DNA from: Anisakis pegreffii
Taxonomy: Eukaryota > Nematoda > Chromadorea > Rhabditida > Anisakidae
Direction: 5' to 3'
NCBI GenBank assembly: GCA_035041965.1
Contig: JAPYMA010000379.1
Span: forward strand, 186,001-250,000
DNA: 64,000 bases
The notes under the pieces were generated by a model, which searched no databases, was not told the origin of the DNA, and was given only the letters and a program-made list of their open reading frames with translations. Positions 63,007-64,000 of the stretch are shown here, one piece after another (the first letter of the stretch is position 1; every line of letters begins with the position of its first letter). The position numbers were made by a program, and so were the translations under genes.

Positions 63007-63333
63007 AAGTGAAAAAAGATCGTTGAATTGTTTTTTTGAAGCCACAACAATTTTTGTAGGTGCTCACAAGCATCAGATTGAGCCAGTATTTGCTAACTCT
63101 CGTTCCGTTGAACAAATATTTTCCCCACGAAAAAATCTGATCAAAGTATGCGAAAATGTGATGATGATGATGATACGAATCATACTTTTGTTACTGTGTT
63201 TGCATTATGAACTAACCATCAAGCATTCAATCAAATTGATTATTCGTTCATAATTCATTGCTTTTTTGTGAACTCGAAAAAAATCCTCCCCTTTATATCA
63301 ACGAATACCAAAAATTCGATCTTATCAAGATAC

Positions 63334-63360
63334 GGCATGAAACCAACGTCGTTTCATGCC
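63334..63360. repeat. Short perfect hairpin
   Basis: GGCATGAAAC and GTTTCATGCC form a perfect 10-bp stem with a 7-base loop. No flanking gene explains it. Confidence 0.6.
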
Positions 63361-63527
63361 ATTCACATTCCCTGTAGATTCGTCTTATTAGTTACAATAT
63401 CTCATAAAATCAGTAAGTCCGACACAATTAAATACGTTAATGCAAAAAAAGTTGTCATTCAATCGCCGCACAACATTGCATTAAAGTAACGAAATCATAG
63501 AAAACAAATAACTTAGAAGGAAATTAG

Positions 63528-63813
63528 TGGAATGGAAGAAAACATTAGAGGTGGAAACACAGGTTGTGGGATGTGCTGAAGTGAATGGCCAAATCTTTAT
63601 TAATCGTTCTCATCAAGAACATCACGGCAAAAAAAAACTTATCGTTACGAAATATTATTTGATTGTATGTTGCTGCTGAACGACGACGAACTGCAATTAT
63701 CTCGAGGTTATTTGCAAATGCAATTTACAGAATCTCTGCAGTGCCTGATCTCACGATTAGAACTCAATCGACATGATTTGATAGCACGAAAAAAAGAAAC
63801 ATTATTGCAATAA
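63528..63813 (+). CDS. Possible coding exon with a frame break at an A9 run
   Basis: After an AAATTAG acceptor, one frame reads EWKKTLEVETQVVGC...HHGKKK and closes at 63679. A second frame, open from 63604 to a TAA at 63811-63813, reads KKTYRYEILFDCMLLL and then DDELQLSRGYLQMQF, with charged, helical composition. The two overlap across nine consecutive A residues (63629-63637), where a one-base slip would link them. It may be one exon with a sequencing or real indel, or two unrelated chance frames; I have not joined them. No family was recognised. Confidence 0.3.
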
Positions 63814-63829
63814 CATCACCGAAAAACGA

Positions 63830-63935
63830 ATGGCGGCTAATCGACGTTCAACAGTTGGCAGTTTGAATGAGGTGGATGGACCTCGTGGCTTGCTATCGTA
63901 TGGTTATAATGCCTTTTCAACTATTTATCATACAG
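63830..63935 (+). CDS. Possible first exon of a gene running off the window
   Basis: The ATG begins MAANRRSTVGSLNEV, followed by DGPRGLLSYGYNAFSTIYHT, and ends at a CAG|GTTAGA donor with one base left over. Composition and splice site look real. The remainder would lie beyond or near the right edge of the window. It starts only 17 bases after the stop of the preceding candidate frame. The product is not recognised. Confidence 0.4.
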
Positions 63936-64000
63936 GTTAGATCAAAATCTTTTTTTTTGTGGATGCACATTACATGAAGTACAAATTATTCAAGGGATCA

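Larger units (their letters stand above)
60103..63527. other. Spacer or long intron with foldback repeats
   Basis: I find no convincing exon in these 3.4 kb. It is AT-rich, and its right half contains three separate inverted repeats, listed individually. It may be the intron of the gene that begins at 59988. Confidence 0.4.

Overview
The window is nuclear DNA from a nematode. The evidence is intron-split genes with GT...TTTCAG splice sites, AT-rich spacers, a CED-4-type apoptosis adaptor with no sign of WD40 repeats, a nematode-type CHK/DUF1679 kinase-like protein, a tyrosinase carrying ShKT modules, and a sigma-class glutathione S-transferase. The long introns and loose gene packing do not look like Caenorhabditis. 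A parasitic lineage, perhaps clade III, is possible but is inference only. Several gene models below were rebuilt by hand: exons were joined only where splice sites, reading phase and family similarity agreed.

Layout. 131-4173 (-): CED-4/Apaf-1-family adaptor, 10 exons. About 5.9-12.1 kb (+): a tandem duplication carrying two related genes for secreted Met/Gly-rich peptide precursors. Each has a signal peptide, a short propeptide, a dibasic cleavage site and a GMG-repeat mature region. Copy 1 ends in an amidation-type GRK. 13.7-14.8 kb (+): two more small secreted-peptide candidates, one acidic and one with a defensin-like cysteine pattern. 16204-19638 (-): CHK kinase-like protein, 8 exons. 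24621-29222 (-): secreted tyrosinase with two ShKT domains, 12 exons. 32688-32760 (+): tRNA-Lys(CUU). 36845-44178 (-): BRPF/LIN-49-type chromatin reader. 45332-48053 (+): an unrecognised 514-residue protein, transcribed divergently from it. 50891-about 55352 (-): TBC1D5-like Rab GAP whose N-terminal exon(s) I did not find. 57774-58646 (-): two-exon sigma-class GST. 59988 to the end (+): scattered candidate exons that I cannot name. Large spacers (19.6-24.6, 29.2-32.7, 32.8-36.8, 48.1-50.9 and 60.1-63.5 kb) show no gene I can support, but the last holds several foldback inverted repeats.

The genes do not form one pathway. The most interesting stretch is 5.9-15 kb, a cluster of small secreted peptide genes. 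The two tandem precursors have nearly identical 428-bp upstream regions, while their signal/propeptide exons differ at roughly a fifth of positions and their repeat regions differ greatly in length. That pattern suggests an expanding, fast-evolving effector or neuropeptide/antimicrobial family.
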